This document shows positions 47,746-57,100 of a DNA stretch of 64,000 nucleotides, in pieces; the stretch's first letter is position 1, and each line of letters begins with the position of its first letter. Below the pieces are notes generated by a model. The model made no database searches. It was not told the DNA's origin and was given only the letters and a program-made list of their open reading frames with translations. The DNA comes from an uncultured Synechococcus sp. (GTDB lineage: Bacteria; Cyanobacteriota; Cyanobacteriia; Phormidesmidales; Phormidesmidaceae). Location of the stretch: assembly GCA_937911865.1 (NCBI GenBank), contig CALDSK010000144.1, positions 39,694-103,693 of the forward strand. Direction: 5' to 3'. The translations under genes and the position numbers were made by a program.

Positions 47746-48231
47746 CTAGTTAGGAATCACCTGAACCATTAGCGATCGCCGATCGAAAGTCTGAACCTTA
47801 CTAACCTTCGCAAGGTCCTCTACCACCCGGTTCAGCAGATCAGTCGCCCGGTCGCGGTGCTGGTGCTCGCGGCCTCTCAGACGAACCTGAAACTTAACGG
47901 AGTCGCCGCGCTCTAGCCATGCGATCGCTTTATTAATGCGCACCTTATAGTCAGAGTCGCCGACATTGGGGCGGAGTCTAACCTCTTTGACCTGAGATCG
48001 GGCGCTTTGCTTTTGGCGCTTACGGCTTTGATATTGCTGCTTGCCGTGGTCCAAAATTTTGGCCACTGGTACATCTTGGTCAGGTGAGACCACCACAAGG
48101 TCCAGCTTGGCCGCTTTTGCTAAGGCCAGAGCCTCTGACGTTTCGGTCAAGCCACGATTATTACCTTCGTTGTCAATCAGAAGAACCTGTGGGACTCGGA
48201 TCTGTTGATTGATGAGTGGTTTCTTAGCGAT
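47746..48231 (-). CDS. infC: Translation initiation factor IF-3 (AUC start, divergent)
   Basis: IF-3 of 161 residues. It binds the 30S subunit and checks start codons. The complete N-terminal domain is only recovered by starting at ATC 48231-48229: IAKKPLINQQIRVPQVLLID, preceded by AAGAGGA about 8 nt upstream. A TTG start at 48150 would remove the N-domain's first strand. Non-AUG starts (AUU, AUC) are a known feature of infC and underlie its autoregulation. The protein is divergent: the usual PPVCK-MDYGK is VPVAKILDHGK, and the C-terminus lacks the GRxMxM-type end. It could be a second, specialised IF-3 rather than the housekeeping copy. Confidence 0.85.
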   Translation of the reverse strand: MAKKPLINQQIRVPQVLLIDNEGNNRGLTETSEALALAKAAKLDLVVVSPDQDVPVAKILDHGKQQYQSRKRQKQSARSQVKEVRLRPNVGDSDYKVRINKAIAWLERGDSVKFQVRLRGREHQHRDRATDLLNRVVEDLAKVSKVQTFDRRSLMVQVIPN

Positions 48232-48413
48232 TGTATTTTCCTCTTATTAGAACGCAACAGGGTATTTTAACGTTTGCATAGGGTCCAATGAATGGAGTTC
48301 TAAAGTCCGACCTAAAATGCCTGCACCTAAATGCCTAAACTTAAGCACCTATGCTGATGCTGTCATCGACTTTTTTAATAATCGATTCCTATATATATGA
48401 CATTTTAGGCTAA

Positions 48414-48443
48414 GTTGCTAGGGTGACATCACACCCTAGCAAC
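48414..48443. terminator. Inverted repeat downstream of the haloperoxidase gene
   Basis: GTTGCTAGGGTG (48414-48425) pairs perfectly with CACCCTAGCAAC (48432-48443) over a 6-nt loop, about 55 nt past the haloperoxidase stop. The T run after it on the minus strand is weak, so termination is likely but not sure. A 12-nt ACAAAGGCCGGT duplication lies between it and the gene. Confidence 0.6.
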
Positions 48444-48498
48444 GTGTCTTTACAAAGGCCGGTACAAAGGCCGGTTTCACCCGCTAGCAGCAGCCGTC

Positions 48499-50295
48499 TT
48501 AGATGCGTACACAGCCGCCATCAAACAGGGGAACTGTCATGCTGAAGTTTTCACCATAGGTGAGCTTTTGCTCCGCTAAAATGCCCAACGCAATCTGCTC
48601 TCCCATCCGGATGGACTCATAGTAGTCGGTGAAGAAGTGCACACCTGCCCAGTCTCGCCCAATCGAGATATTAGACGCGAGCTTATTAAGCTCACCTTCT
48701 ACCGTCAGCGTGAGACACGGGTCTTGTACAGAGGTCAGCTCGCTGCCATCGGTAGACACCACATAGGGCCGAGGCAACACATAGCCATGGTCAAAAAAGG
48801 CTTTAAGAATGGTGACACAAGCACCCGCGACCGTGGCATGGCCCGCACCGTAGGCCGGGTGCATAGGCGACCCCTCAGCAAAGGCCATCGGCAACAAGTA
48901 CACATCATCGCGGTCGAACTCATAACAGCTATGGCCAAGTTCAGTTCGATACTGCTCGTTTTGGGCTTTATTATGCAGCGCTACCTTATGCAGGGTCTCG
49001 CTGATGTGATTGCTCAAATCAGCAACAGGCGCTAGAGCAGGCAGCTGAGTATTGCGCCACTGATGAATTCGACCGGCGATCACCTCCGGACGCAGGCGAC
49101 GATGCACATTAAATTTTTGATAGCGTACGGCTTTGAGCGCTCTAGTCGCCACCTCAGTCACCAGCGACAAAATGTGCGGACCGCCGAAGTGAGCAAACCC
49201 CTGCTGATGATCGATAGTGTCTTGCTCTTGAAAAGGGATGCCAGGATCAAACGGCACGCGCATGGCGATCATCGATAGGCAGGCGTTGAGATAAGCCTGA
49301 TACAGCGCATCGTAGTGAACGTAGGTCGCCAAATCGCGAGGGGTGGCAATAAACCGATATTTGTTTTCACCGTTCTCATAGGTTTCTGCGCCGCGCAGGT
49401 CCGCGCCATTTTGCACGTCGAGCCACCACTCCCAGGTGATCATATAGTCGCGATTGGGCGTAGCCGTACGCACCTTGTGGTCAAACACCATGGCACCGTA
49501 CGCAACTAGGCCATCAAGCACGCCGTCTTTATCACTCCCTAGCTCAGGCGTTCCCCGACAGAGAAACTGAGAGATATAAGGACCCTCTGTGTCACCAAAA
49601 GCAGTCCCTCGAAAAGCATTGTCAGGGGTCAACAGCCCGCGGCGGCGATTGTTCTCGGTTTCAGAGAGCGGTAGCGGAGTAGATTGAAACCAGTCAAGAT
49701 TGTTTAACCGCTCAATGGCCGCCGCAACAGTCGCCGACGAGCTGAACTCAGTAAACGGCACATCTCGCAAGAGCGCCATTTCGTACACTTCAGCGACTTC
49801 AGCGACAAACTCAGCACTGTCTACCGTCGGCGCAGGCGGCATCGCCAAAGACTGAGCATCCGGACCTTCTAAGTCAAAAGCCAGACCGGCGGCGGCGCTT
49901 TCCCAGGCACGGACCTCTACGCTTTTGCCCTGACACTGCGTGTATTTCGATTTCCACTCTACTGGTTTATCAGATTTATCAGACACAGCATGGCCAGTTC
50001 CTTTAGGGCCTAGCGGCGTATCTTGAAAATCGCGGGTACTGCCAGAGTCAATGCCGCGAACAAACTTTTGGTAGTCAGCTGGATTGCAGATCAGGCCATC
50101 TTTTTCGTCGGGAGGCATGCCTTTGGTGTAGTTCGCTAGGTGAGACGCCTTGGCTGGTCTGTATTTGTTGTCAGGCTCATCGAAACGGTACTTGAGTTCT
50201 TCACCATTGGCCTGCTGCTGTGCATGTGGCCGATCGTAAGCTAGTTTGGCAGCTGCTATGCGGCGCTCTAACGCCTGTTGTTTGCGAGCAGTCAT
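48499..50295 (-). CDS. Vanadium-dependent haloperoxidase
   Basis: A 598-residue haloperoxidase of the algal/cyanobacterial type, related to PAP2 phosphatases. It oxidises halides (probably bromide) with H2O2, using bound vanadate. The vanadate site is intact: Lys and Arg in RYQKFNVHRRLRPEV (~394-401), PAYGAGHATVAG (~475-487, with the catalytic His), and Arg plus the vanadate-ligating His in SIGRDWAGVHFFTDYYES (~545-560). No signal peptide is present. Halide preference cannot be read from sequence. Confidence 0.93.
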   Translation of the reverse strand: MTARKQQALERRIAAAKLAYDRPHAQQQANGEELKYRFDEPDNKYRPAKASHLANYTKGMPPDEKDGLICNPADYQKFVRGIDSGSTRDFQDTPLGPKGTGHAVSDKSDKPVEWKSKYTQCQGKSVEVRAWESAAAGLAFDLEGPDAQSLAMPPAPTVDSAEFVAEVAEVYEMALLRDVPFTEFSSSATVAAAIERLNNLDWFQSTPLPLSETENNRRRGLLTPDNAFRGTAFGDTEGPYISQFLCRGTPELGSDKDGVLDGLVAYGAMVFDHKVRTATPNRDYMITWEWWLDVQNGADLRGAETYENGENKYRFIATPRDLATYVHYDALYQAYLNACLSMIAMRVPFDPGIPFQEQDTIDHQQGFAHFGGPHILSLVTEVATRALKAVRYQKFNVHRRLRPEVIAGRIHQWRNTQLPALAPVADLSNHISETLHKVALHNKAQNEQYRTELGHSCYEFDRDDVYLLPMAFAEGSPMHPAYGAGHATVAGACVTILKAFFDHGYVLPRPYVVSTDGSELTSVQDPCLTLTVEGELNKLASNISIGRDWAGVHFFTDYYESIRMGEQIALGILAEQKLTYGENFSMTVPLFDGGCVRI

Positions 50296-50444
50296 AAACT
50301 TATATCCTTATCAGGAACAATTGCTTGATAGGACTAAGCTACGAAATCTGCTCAGCAACAGTCAGTACCCACGCGGGTGATTATGTTACTGACGATACAT
50401 ACACAATTTAAAGAGAAATGCTCAAGCAGGTTATGTTACAACCG

Positions 50445-52205
50445 CTATGTCGTGAACAGCATCCAGGTTACTAGGCCCACACTAAGCCCAAAACTTAACA
50501 TGACAGGTGTTAGCCAAGCCGACAGCCGCGCCGGAAACTGATGGATGCGAGAGAGACCGCTATGCAGAGCAATAAATGAATGAGAGAAAGACCACATCGC
50601 CCCCATGCCAAGGCCAATCAAGGCTAGCAGCGCACCGAGTTCTCCCCAACCAATGCCCTCCAAGTAAGCAGCAACCCGTGGCCCGATAGCCACAAGTAAT
50701 GTCAACAGGCCGAGTGGTAGCAGCGTAGTCCCTAAAATAAAAATATCAGCGGCCCACAGCCCTCGAATGCGGAGCCGCAGCCGGACAACAGAGAGAATTA
50801 GCACCATGGCCACAAAAGTGAAAGCGCCCACCGCCCACAGGCAAGAGGCCACTAGCCAGGTGTTATTAACAAAGGATTGCGACGCACCTAATACAAAATA
50901 CAGATTGGCTAAAACAGCCAGACCATACCCAACAATTGTATGTTTGCCTGCCGGAAGCTGTTGGTAGACGGGCACAACTTCGCCACCTGGATTGCTGATT
51001 AATCTGAGTAAGGTCGTAGCACCGCCAATCAGTCGGCGGTGGAACGGCATGCTTGATTCAGGTCGAGAGCTAACACCAGGCGCCCAATAGGTTGCTTTTT
51101 TGGCAGGACCAGAAAGATTTCGCGATCCCTTTCGAGACGGCATACGGGGCGGGCGGACTGGCGTCTTTTCTCCTGTTTCAGAGTTGTTTCGAGGCGGCGG
51201 GCTCGGCTGCCTATTCCAGGGTTTGTAAGGTGGCGGTTCTACCGCTTCGCCAGCAGACTGTTCGAGAGTCGTATCCTTGGCGGCAGACGTCTTTTCCCGA
51301 GCGGGCGATCGCTGATTTGAATGGCGAGACGGACGGCGATTGAAGCGCTGCAAAAGGGGCTGCGTAGCTCGCTCCCAGCTGCGTACAAGTAGCCGCTTGG
51401 GCCAAGCTAAACCGGCCGGACCTAGCGCCTGTAAGGCTTGCTGCACGGCCTGATAATTAACCAAGTCGCCCTGTTCACGGTAGAGCTGAGCACTACGACG
51501 AAAGTCTTTAGCCGCATCGTCCAAATCGTTAAGGTCTTGCGCGGCCACTGCTCGCCAGCGGTGATAGCGAGCTTCTTCTGGGTCGCAGTTGATCGCATGG
51601 GTAAACGCGGCGATCGCACTTTGCACATACCCTAGCCGATACCGAGCGAGGCCTTGATAGTAGTAGCTTTTACCTTCGGTGGCGTTTAGCGCGATCGCCT
51701 GCTGGCAGTCAGATAAAACCCCCGAATCATCCTTTAGCAAATAGCGCACTTCCGCCCGGCGCAAATAGGCCTCAGCAAACCGATCGTCCAGCGCGATCGC
51801 CTGAGAATAGTCTTTAATAGCAGCTGGGTAGCGATGAGCGATCGCATGATGAATGCCCCGGATATAAAAATCTGTTGGGGTTTGAGGTGAATCATTTTCA
51901 TTGCCCCTATCAGCAACACTCTCAGTGCTGTGCCCAGACGATCTCGTCGCAGAGTCGGGCCAAGCGTTCCACTGACTATATCGCTGAGCCGACAGCTGAT
52001 CGTAGCGATGGCGTCTCACCCGGTCGATTAGCACTTCGTAGGCTTCGCGCAATGCCTGAAATCGAGCGGCTGCTTCAGGTTCGTTAGGGTGCAAATCAGG
52101 GTGATACTGACGAGCCAAACGACGAAAGGCCGCTTTAATCTCAAGTCGACTTGCAGTAGGTGATACCCGAAGACGACGATAGTAATCACCGGAAGAAACA
52201 TCCAT
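50445..52205 (-). CDS. DnaJ-TPR membrane protein
   Basis: A 586-residue fusion. Residues ~6-70 form a J domain with the HPD motif in RQYHPDLHPNEPEAAARF, which stimulates an Hsp70. About three TPR units follow (~115-260; AIALDDRFAEAYLRRAEVRY, AINCDPEEARYHRWRAVAA). Then comes a basic, proline-rich linker and a C-terminal membrane domain of about four helices from ~residue 425. It would recruit DnaK to a membrane. No zinc-finger or C-terminal substrate domain of classical DnaJ is present. Confidence 0.85.
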   Translation of the reverse strand: MDVSSGDYYRRLRVSPTASRLEIKAAFRRLARQYHPDLHPNEPEAAARFQALREAYEVLIDRVRRHRYDQLSAQRYSQWNAWPDSATRSSGHSTESVADRGNENDSPQTPTDFYIRGIHHAIAHRYPAAIKDYSQAIALDDRFAEAYLRRAEVRYLLKDDSGVLSDCQQAIALNATEGKSYYYQGLARYRLGYVQSAIAAFTHAINCDPEEARYHRWRAVAAQDLNDLDDAAKDFRRSAQLYREQGDLVNYQAVQQALQALGPAGLAWPKRLLVRSWERATQPLLQRFNRRPSRHSNQRSPAREKTSAAKDTTLEQSAGEAVEPPPYKPWNRQPSPPPRNNSETGEKTPVRPPRMPSRKGSRNLSGPAKKATYWAPGVSSRPESSMPFHRRLIGGATTLLRLISNPGGEVVPVYQQLPAGKHTIVGYGLAVLANLYFVLGASQSFVNNTWLVASCLWAVGAFTFVAMVLILSVVRLRLRIRGLWAADIFILGTTLLPLGLLTLLVAIGPRVAAYLEGIGWGELGALLALIGLGMGAMWSFSHSFIALHSGLSRIHQFPARLSAWLTPVMLSFGLSVGLVTWMLFTT

Positions 52206-52722
52206 AGCTGGAAATTATGAGGGCAAAAAACAAAAAAGCGTTGCTAACTTTTGAAGTTGACGCTGCACTTAAAAAGCAAAAAGCAGAACAGCATTGCACC
52301 GATGAGCTGACCTGCGCCGACTCATTCTAACGGGTTTCTCACCCGTTGATTGTTCAGATATACAGCGGTTTTCAACCAAATCCTTTTGTTTTTAACTTGC
52401 TACTGAAACAATCAACAAAATGCAGGTACTATTTGCTACTAGCTTGTACTGAGTGACTAAACGCCGCAGCGCTTCAGCTCAGCGCTGATTTAAAGCACTA
52501 GCTGATCAAAAGCACTAATCGATCCGTGACCGATCGAATCTGTAACCGATCGAATCTGTGGCTGAACAATCTGTGAGTGACTTGTCAGGTTCTATTTTCA
52601 ATAAAAGCACCGAATCACTAAAACGGCTGACTTTAGAGGCCCAGCTTAAGCAAGCTTAAAGAGAACTTAAGCTATGCTGTCTTCCACTGCACACTCGCAG
52701 CATAATTTAATTCGCACTTGTT
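52206..52722. other. Divergent spacer with hairpins and a 16-bp tandem duplication
   Basis: No gene seen. It contains AACGGGT-TTCTC-ACCCGTT (52329-52347), a 16-bp tandem duplication at 52529-52560 (ACCGATCGAATCTGT core) and an inverted pair AGCTTAAG/CTTAAGCT (52643-52650, 52666-52673) about 50 nt before the ABM-protein start. The last could be an operator for that gene. Confidence 0.5.
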
Positions 52723-53067
52723 ATGGTTTTAGAAGTCGCTGTTCTCAACGTCAAGCCATCAATGACCCAGTCCTTTGAAACGGACTTTGCACGGGCAGAA
52801 AAGATTATTTCCGCAGCCGATGGCTATCTCAACCACACGCTCAAGCGTTGCATAGAGCAGCCAAACCAATACCTGCTACTGGTTAACTGGGCAACACTAG
52901 AGTCTCATACCGAAGGCTTTAGAGGCTCAGAGGCTTATCAAACGTGGAAGGCGCTGCTCCACCACTATTACGATCCGTTCCCAACTGTAGAGCACTATGA
53001 AGCGCTGAATATAGAAGCGCTAAATATAGAAGCGCTAAATATAGAAGAGCTAGATATGAAGATCTAG
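52723..53067 (+). CDS. ABM-domain (antibiotic biosynthesis monooxygenase fold) protein
   Basis: A small dimeric α+β barrel protein of 114 residues. It has MVLEVAVLNVKPSMTQSFET, then YLNHTLKRCIEQPNQYLLLV, and WATLESHTEGFRGSEAYQTW, the typical His/Trp region of the ABM fold. Such proteins include quinone-forming monooxygenases and stress proteins; the function here is unknown. The end is a 15-nt tandem repeat giving EALNI three times (52999-53060), beyond the fold. Confidence 0.82.
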   Translation: MVLEVAVLNVKPSMTQSFETDFARAEKIISAADGYLNHTLKRCIEQPNQYLLLVNWATLESHTEGFRGSEAYQTWKALLHHYYDPFPTVEHYEALNIEALNIEALNIEELDMKI

Positions 53068-53155
53068 CGCGGCGAAGGCCCTTGGTATCAGAAGGCAGCA
53101 TCGCAAAGCTCAAAATCTCTTCCAGACGCTGATCCCAACACCTTAAACTCTACCG

Positions 53156-54070
53156 CTATTTCAACAGCGGAACCGCTAGCACTACATCTAAAAACGCAAA
53201 CACAGCGCGAGGCAGTACAGCGCTCTCTAAGATGGCTACGCCAACAACACGCTCTAGGGGTTCTGGTAAAGACTTTACTCTGACATTCTCAGGAATAGGC
53301 TCAGCTTCTAGCCGAGAAAGTACCGCAGCGCCGAGACCTTTGGTCACTAACCCCATCAGCGTAGAATCTTCTCTAACCGCATAGTCAATCGGCAGGTCGT
53401 AGCCAAACTGAGCCAAATGCTCTTCAACAAGGGTGTTGTGGTGTATCGATCGCTTGTTGGCAACCCGAGCATAGCTTAGCAGTTGCTCCCAGGTCATCGG
53501 CCCTGTGTCTTCACCTGGCGGCAACAGCGCAACAAAGTCGTCCCGAAAAAGCTCCCACGATTGAAAGCCTGAAGCAGTAGGCAATAGGGTAAAGCCTACA
53601 TCTGCATGTCCTCCATGCAGGGCCTCCTCCACTTCTGAGTAGCGATCGTACTCAGCAATCTCTACGCTCAGGCTAGGATGCTGCTGCTGAAAGCGAGCAA
53701 TAACGCTGGGGAGCACGTGGGTCGCAACCGTACGCACCGTTGCGACGCGGACGCGGCCTTTAAGCAGACCCTTTGCCTGCTGAGCCGTCTGCTGGATATC
53801 GGCCAGCATTGAAAGAACAGCTTTTGCCTGCTGACAAATTTGCACGCCTAGAGGCGTGAGCACCGCACCTGAACGACCCCGCAAAAGTAAAACTACGCCC
53901 AAATCAGACTCTAACGTTGCGATCGCATGGCTGACAGTAGACTGAGCCAGCCCGAGCTTTAGCGCAGCTCCACTAAAGCTTCCTTCTTCAGCGACAGCCA
54001 CTAAAGCCATTAACTGCGAATTCTTTAGATGGCCTACCTTTTTCATAGCTAATCCTACAGCCAATAACAA
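53156..54070 (-). CDS. LysR-family transcriptional regulator
   Basis: LTTR of 304 residues. The winged HTH at ~14-75 has LMALVAVAEEGSFSGAALKL and AQSTVSHAIATLESDLGVVL. The effector domain follows, with GRVRVATVRTVATHVLPSVI. The start may be ATG 54070 or the Met at 54046 (MKKVGHLKNSQ), which better fits LysR N-termini. It faces a GNAT gene divergently; LysR proteins often control a divergent neighbour, which here is a GNAT/NhaC pair, but this is inference. Confidence 0.9.
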   Translation of the reverse strand: MLLAVGLAMKKVGHLKNSQLMALVAVAEEGSFSGAALKLGLAQSTVSHAIATLESDLGVVLLLRGRSGAVLTPLGVQICQQAKAVLSMLADIQQTAQQAKGLLKGRVRVATVRTVATHVLPSVIARFQQQHPSLSVEIAEYDRYSEVEEALHGGHADVGFTLLPTASGFQSWELFRDDFVALLPPGEDTGPMTWEQLLSYARVANKRSIHHNTLVEEHLAQFGYDLPIDYAVREDSTLMGLVTKGLGAAVLSRLEAEPIPENVRVKSLPEPLERVVGVAILESAVLPRAVFAFLDVVLAVPLLK

Positions 54071-54227
54071 ACGGGCGCTTTTTGCCTGTATCCAGTAGAC
54101 CGGAACGCGCTTCCTTTCCGCTATCGCTTTTATCGATACTAGCCATCACGCTCATACGTTGTTAGTGGTTCACGCGATCGCTACGGTAGCAATATCGTTT
54201 CATCGCTCCCCTGAGCTTCTTCTTCTT

Positions 54228-54740
54228 ATGCAGATTCGTTTGGCTCAAGCCGCAGATCTCACCGACCTGATAGATCTTATTCATCTCAAAGCAGGCTTCG
54301 ATGGTTGCCCTAACGCAGTGACCGCCACTGCCGAAAAGCTAGAGGCAACACTATTTTCTCGGCAGCCCATGGCCTACGTCCTGCTCGTAGAAGTGTCTTC
54401 ACCAGCAGATCCTTCGCAAACAGCGCCTGTTGGCTTTGCCAGCTATCACTTTACCTATTCCACCTTTTTGGCCCAGCCCAGCATCTGGCTGGACGACTTG
54501 TTTATCAAGCGTGAATATCGCAATCAAGCCATCGGGACCCAGCTGATTCAAACGCTTTGTAAAATCGCTCAAGATCGCGGCTGCGGCAGGATTGATTGGA
54601 CCGTAGATGTGGATAATGCCGCAGGGATTCGCTTCTATCAGCGCCAGGGCGCTCGGCTGCAAACGCAGGTCCACCTCTGTCGGCTGAATCAAACGGCCAT
54701 TCAATCAGCTGTTCAGTCCGCGACTCAAGTACCTGCTTAA
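54228..54740 (+). CDS. GNAT-family N-acetyltransferase
   Basis: Acetyltransferase of 170 residues. I prefer ATG 54228 (MQIRLAQAADLTDLIDLI) because the fold begins there; an upstream start at 54159 only adds a hydrophobic stretch. Core motifs are LDDLFIKREYRNQAIGTQLI (CoA loop with RxxxIG) and DWTVDVDNAAGIRFYQRQGA. The sequence resembles diamine/amino-acid acetyltransferases of the SSAT type. The last ~20 residues hold short repeats (QSAVQSATQ). Confidence 0.85.
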   Translation: MQIRLAQAADLTDLIDLIHLKAGFDGCPNAVTATAEKLEATLFSRQPMAYVLLVEVSSPADPSQTAPVGFASYHFTYSTFLAQPSIWLDDLFIKREYRNQAIGTQLIQTLCKIAQDRGCGRIDWTVDVDNAAGIRFYQRQGARLQTQVHLCRLNQTAIQSAVQSATQVPA

Positions 54741-54807
54741 TCAAAGTCGGTGGTTTAAACAAACCATCATTCACATCCCTTTCGTATCTCTTCTTCGTAT
54801 CTCTTCG

Positions 54808-56229
54808 ATGCAAACACAGCCATCCCAATCACCTATCGACTTAATCGCCGCTTTAGCGATTTCTTTCGTCCTTTTAGTGACCAGTGCCACCCGTGGCATT
54901 TTTATCGCCTATCCGCTGCTGGTTGCGCTTAGTCTATTTATCTGCGTTTTACTCAAACGAGGCTTCGCCCTAAAGGCAGTCCTCCAGATGGGCCTCAAGG
55001 GCGCTAGCCAATCGCTTCCCGTCGTACAAGTCTTGCTGCTAATTGGCATAATAACGGCAATATGGATGGCTGCCGGTACAGTACCAGCGCTGGTGTACTA
55101 CGGTACGGGATTGATATCTGGGCAGTTCTTTCTTCTGTGGGCTTTTTTACTCACCAGCGCGGTGTCTATATTGTTGGGCACTTCGTTTGGCGCGGTAGGC
55201 ACTATTGGTATTGCACTGATGGTGATTGCTCGCGGTAGTCAGGCACCCGTAGAGCCAGTGGCAGGCGCAATCATTGCAGGGGCCTTTTTGGGCGATCGCT
55301 GCTCGCCTATGTCGTCTAGCGCTCATTTAGTCGCCAGCATCACGCAGACCAATCTCTACGTCAATTTGCAAAACATGGTCAGGAGCAGCCTCTGGCCCTT
55401 TGCCATTTCTATTGCCTTCTACACAGCGCTTTCGCTAGCTTATCCAGTTCAGCTAACCGCAACGCCCATTACTGCAACGCTACCTGAGCTGTTTAATTTA
55501 GGACCTGTTGTGCTAGCCCCAGCAGGGGCTGTTTTGCTATTGGCCATCTTACGGGTCGAAGTAAAGCTGGCCATGCTAGTCAGTATTGGCATGGGAATTG
55601 CGATCGCACACACACTGCAAGCCTGCCCACTCATTACCCTGTGCAAATTTGCCCTCTTCGGCTATCAGCTAGAGCAGTCTTCACCCCTAGAGTCCATACT
55701 CCTTGGCGGGGGCCTTTTGCCCATGGCCAAAGCGACCGTAGTGGTCCTCATTTCTACCGCCTTTGCAGGCATTTTCTCTGGCAGTCACACGCTGAGCTTT
55801 CTCAACGGTTGGCTTAGCCGTCTGCGCAACCGCCAGCAGCTAGCGCAGGCTACCACCTTCGTCAGCCTGCTCACCAGCCTGTTTGGCTGCACCCAAACGA
55901 TCGCTATTGTCCTCACCGGACAAATCATGCAGCCCTACTACCAGCGCCTATCAGCGCCCGCCGCACATCACACCCAAAAACAACAGGCTCAAAACAATAC
56001 TCAGAATAACGAACAGCTAGCGCTAACCATTGAAGACACTGCCGTTGTCATCGCTCCGCTCGTTCCCTGGAACATCGCCAGCCTAATTCCAGCCACTCTC
56101 TTAATGGTAGGCGCAGGCTTTATTCCGTACGCGCTCTACCTGCTGCTGCTGCCAGTATTTACCTTCTTTAGACCTAGCGATCGCCCGATTACGATGAACG
56201 CTCAAAGAAAAAATCCTGCCACGCTGTAG
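54808..56229 (+). CDS. nhaC: NhaC-family Na+/H+ antiporter
   Basis: Polytopic antiporter of 473 residues with about 11-12 helices. The NhaC-type motifs are GTSFGAVGTIGIALMVIARG and GAFLGDRCSPMSSSAHLVAS (Asp/Ser cation path). It exchanges Na+ for H+ across the plasma membrane, fitting a salt-exposed habitat. A poly-Gln/Asn cytoplasmic loop (QKQQAQNNTQNNEQ) lies near residue 395. It starts 67 nt after the GNAT gene. Confidence 0.9.
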   Translation: MQTQPSQSPIDLIAALAISFVLLVTSATRGIFIAYPLLVALSLFICVLLKRGFALKAVLQMGLKGASQSLPVVQVLLLIGIITAIWMAAGTVPALVYYGTGLISGQFFLLWAFLLTSAVSILLGTSFGAVGTIGIALMVIARGSQAPVEPVAGAIIAGAFLGDRCSPMSSSAHLVASITQTNLYVNLQNMVRSSLWPFAISIAFYTALSLAYPVQLTATPITATLPELFNLGPVVLAPAGAVLLLAILRVEVKLAMLVSIGMGIAIAHTLQACPLITLCKFALFGYQLEQSSPLESILLGGGLLPMAKATVVVLISTAFAGIFSGSHTLSFLNGWLSRLRNRQQLAQATTFVSLLTSLFGCTQTIAIVLTGQIMQPYYQRLSAPAAHHTQKQQAQNNTQNNEQLALTIEDTAVVIAPLVPWNIASLIPATLLMVGAGFIPYALYLLLLPVFTFFRPSDRPITMNAQRKNPATL

Positions 56230-56359
56230 TCGTCTACGCTCCGTTGAGATTCTGCGCTCTATTAAGAGTCCGCGCTCTATAAAGCTCTGTCTATAGGTAA
56301 TAGGCAACCCACCGCATCAAACACTAATATCATCGAAATATGACGATAAATCTCATCCT

Positions 56360-57100
56360 ATGACCGACCCTCGACAGCAGTCATCCAACCAGTTTTCACA
56401 GGCGATCGCAACCGCAGAACAGCTCGGTGACATGGTCTCGGCAGTCGGCACGCAAATTTTCAACAAGGTATCTGCCTCCGCCGTCGAAACCACGTCCCGA
56501 TTTAGCGAGGTCGCGGCAGATTCGGCCCATCAGGCCATAGAACAAACAACAGAAAGCATGGGCGAAACCCTCAGTCCCATCGCCGAGAACCCTGCTGTTG
56601 ACTATGTTGCCAAGGTGCCTGGTCTAGGCTGGCTCACTAGCGCACTAGGCCGGGTTGACAAAGCCAGCGCACTGGAAGATGTTCTCAAGCTCAAGCAAAA
56701 GCATCCCAACGACTCACCAGAAGAACTTGCTCATCACATTATTGTGGACTTTACCCTCAAAGCGGGTGGCGTCGGCTTAGCAGCCAACATTATTCCTCCG
56801 ATTGCCCTGGGGCTGTTTGCGATAGATCTAGCAGCCGTCTCTGCCCTGCAATCTGAGATGCTATATCGCATCGCTGCCGCCTACGATTTCGACATCTCTG
56901 ACCCAGCCCGCAAAGGGGAAGCACTCACCATATTCACCCTATCTTTAGGGACGTCTACCGCCGTCAAGGCTAGTCTGGGCGTTGTGGAGCTAGTGCCGCT
57001 CGTCGGCGCTGCTGTCGGCGCTAGTAGCAACGCAGGAATGCTATACAGCTTTGGGACTGCCGCATCGCAGTTTTACAAGAAAAAACGAGAAAAGCAGTAG
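56360..57100 (+). CDS. EcsC-family protein
   Basis: A 246-residue protein. The EcsC region starts near residue 85 with GLGWLTSALGRVDKASALED, and has GVGLAANIIPPIALGLFAID, then a hydrophobic C-terminal half (VVELVPLVGAAVGASSNAGM). EcsC is encoded with an ABC transporter in Bacillus, but the molecular role is unknown. The N-terminus is amphipathic and Ala/Thr-rich. Confidence 0.82.
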   Translation: MTDPRQQSSNQFSQAIATAEQLGDMVSAVGTQIFNKVSASAVETTSRFSEVAADSAHQAIEQTTESMGETLSPIAENPAVDYVAKVPGLGWLTSALGRVDKASALEDVLKLKQKHPNDSPEELAHHIIVDFTLKAGGVGLAANIIPPIALGLFAIDLAAVSALQSEMLYRIAAAYDFDISDPARKGEALTIFTLSLGTSTAVKASLGVVELVPLVGAAVGASSNAGMLYSFGTAASQFYKKKREKQ

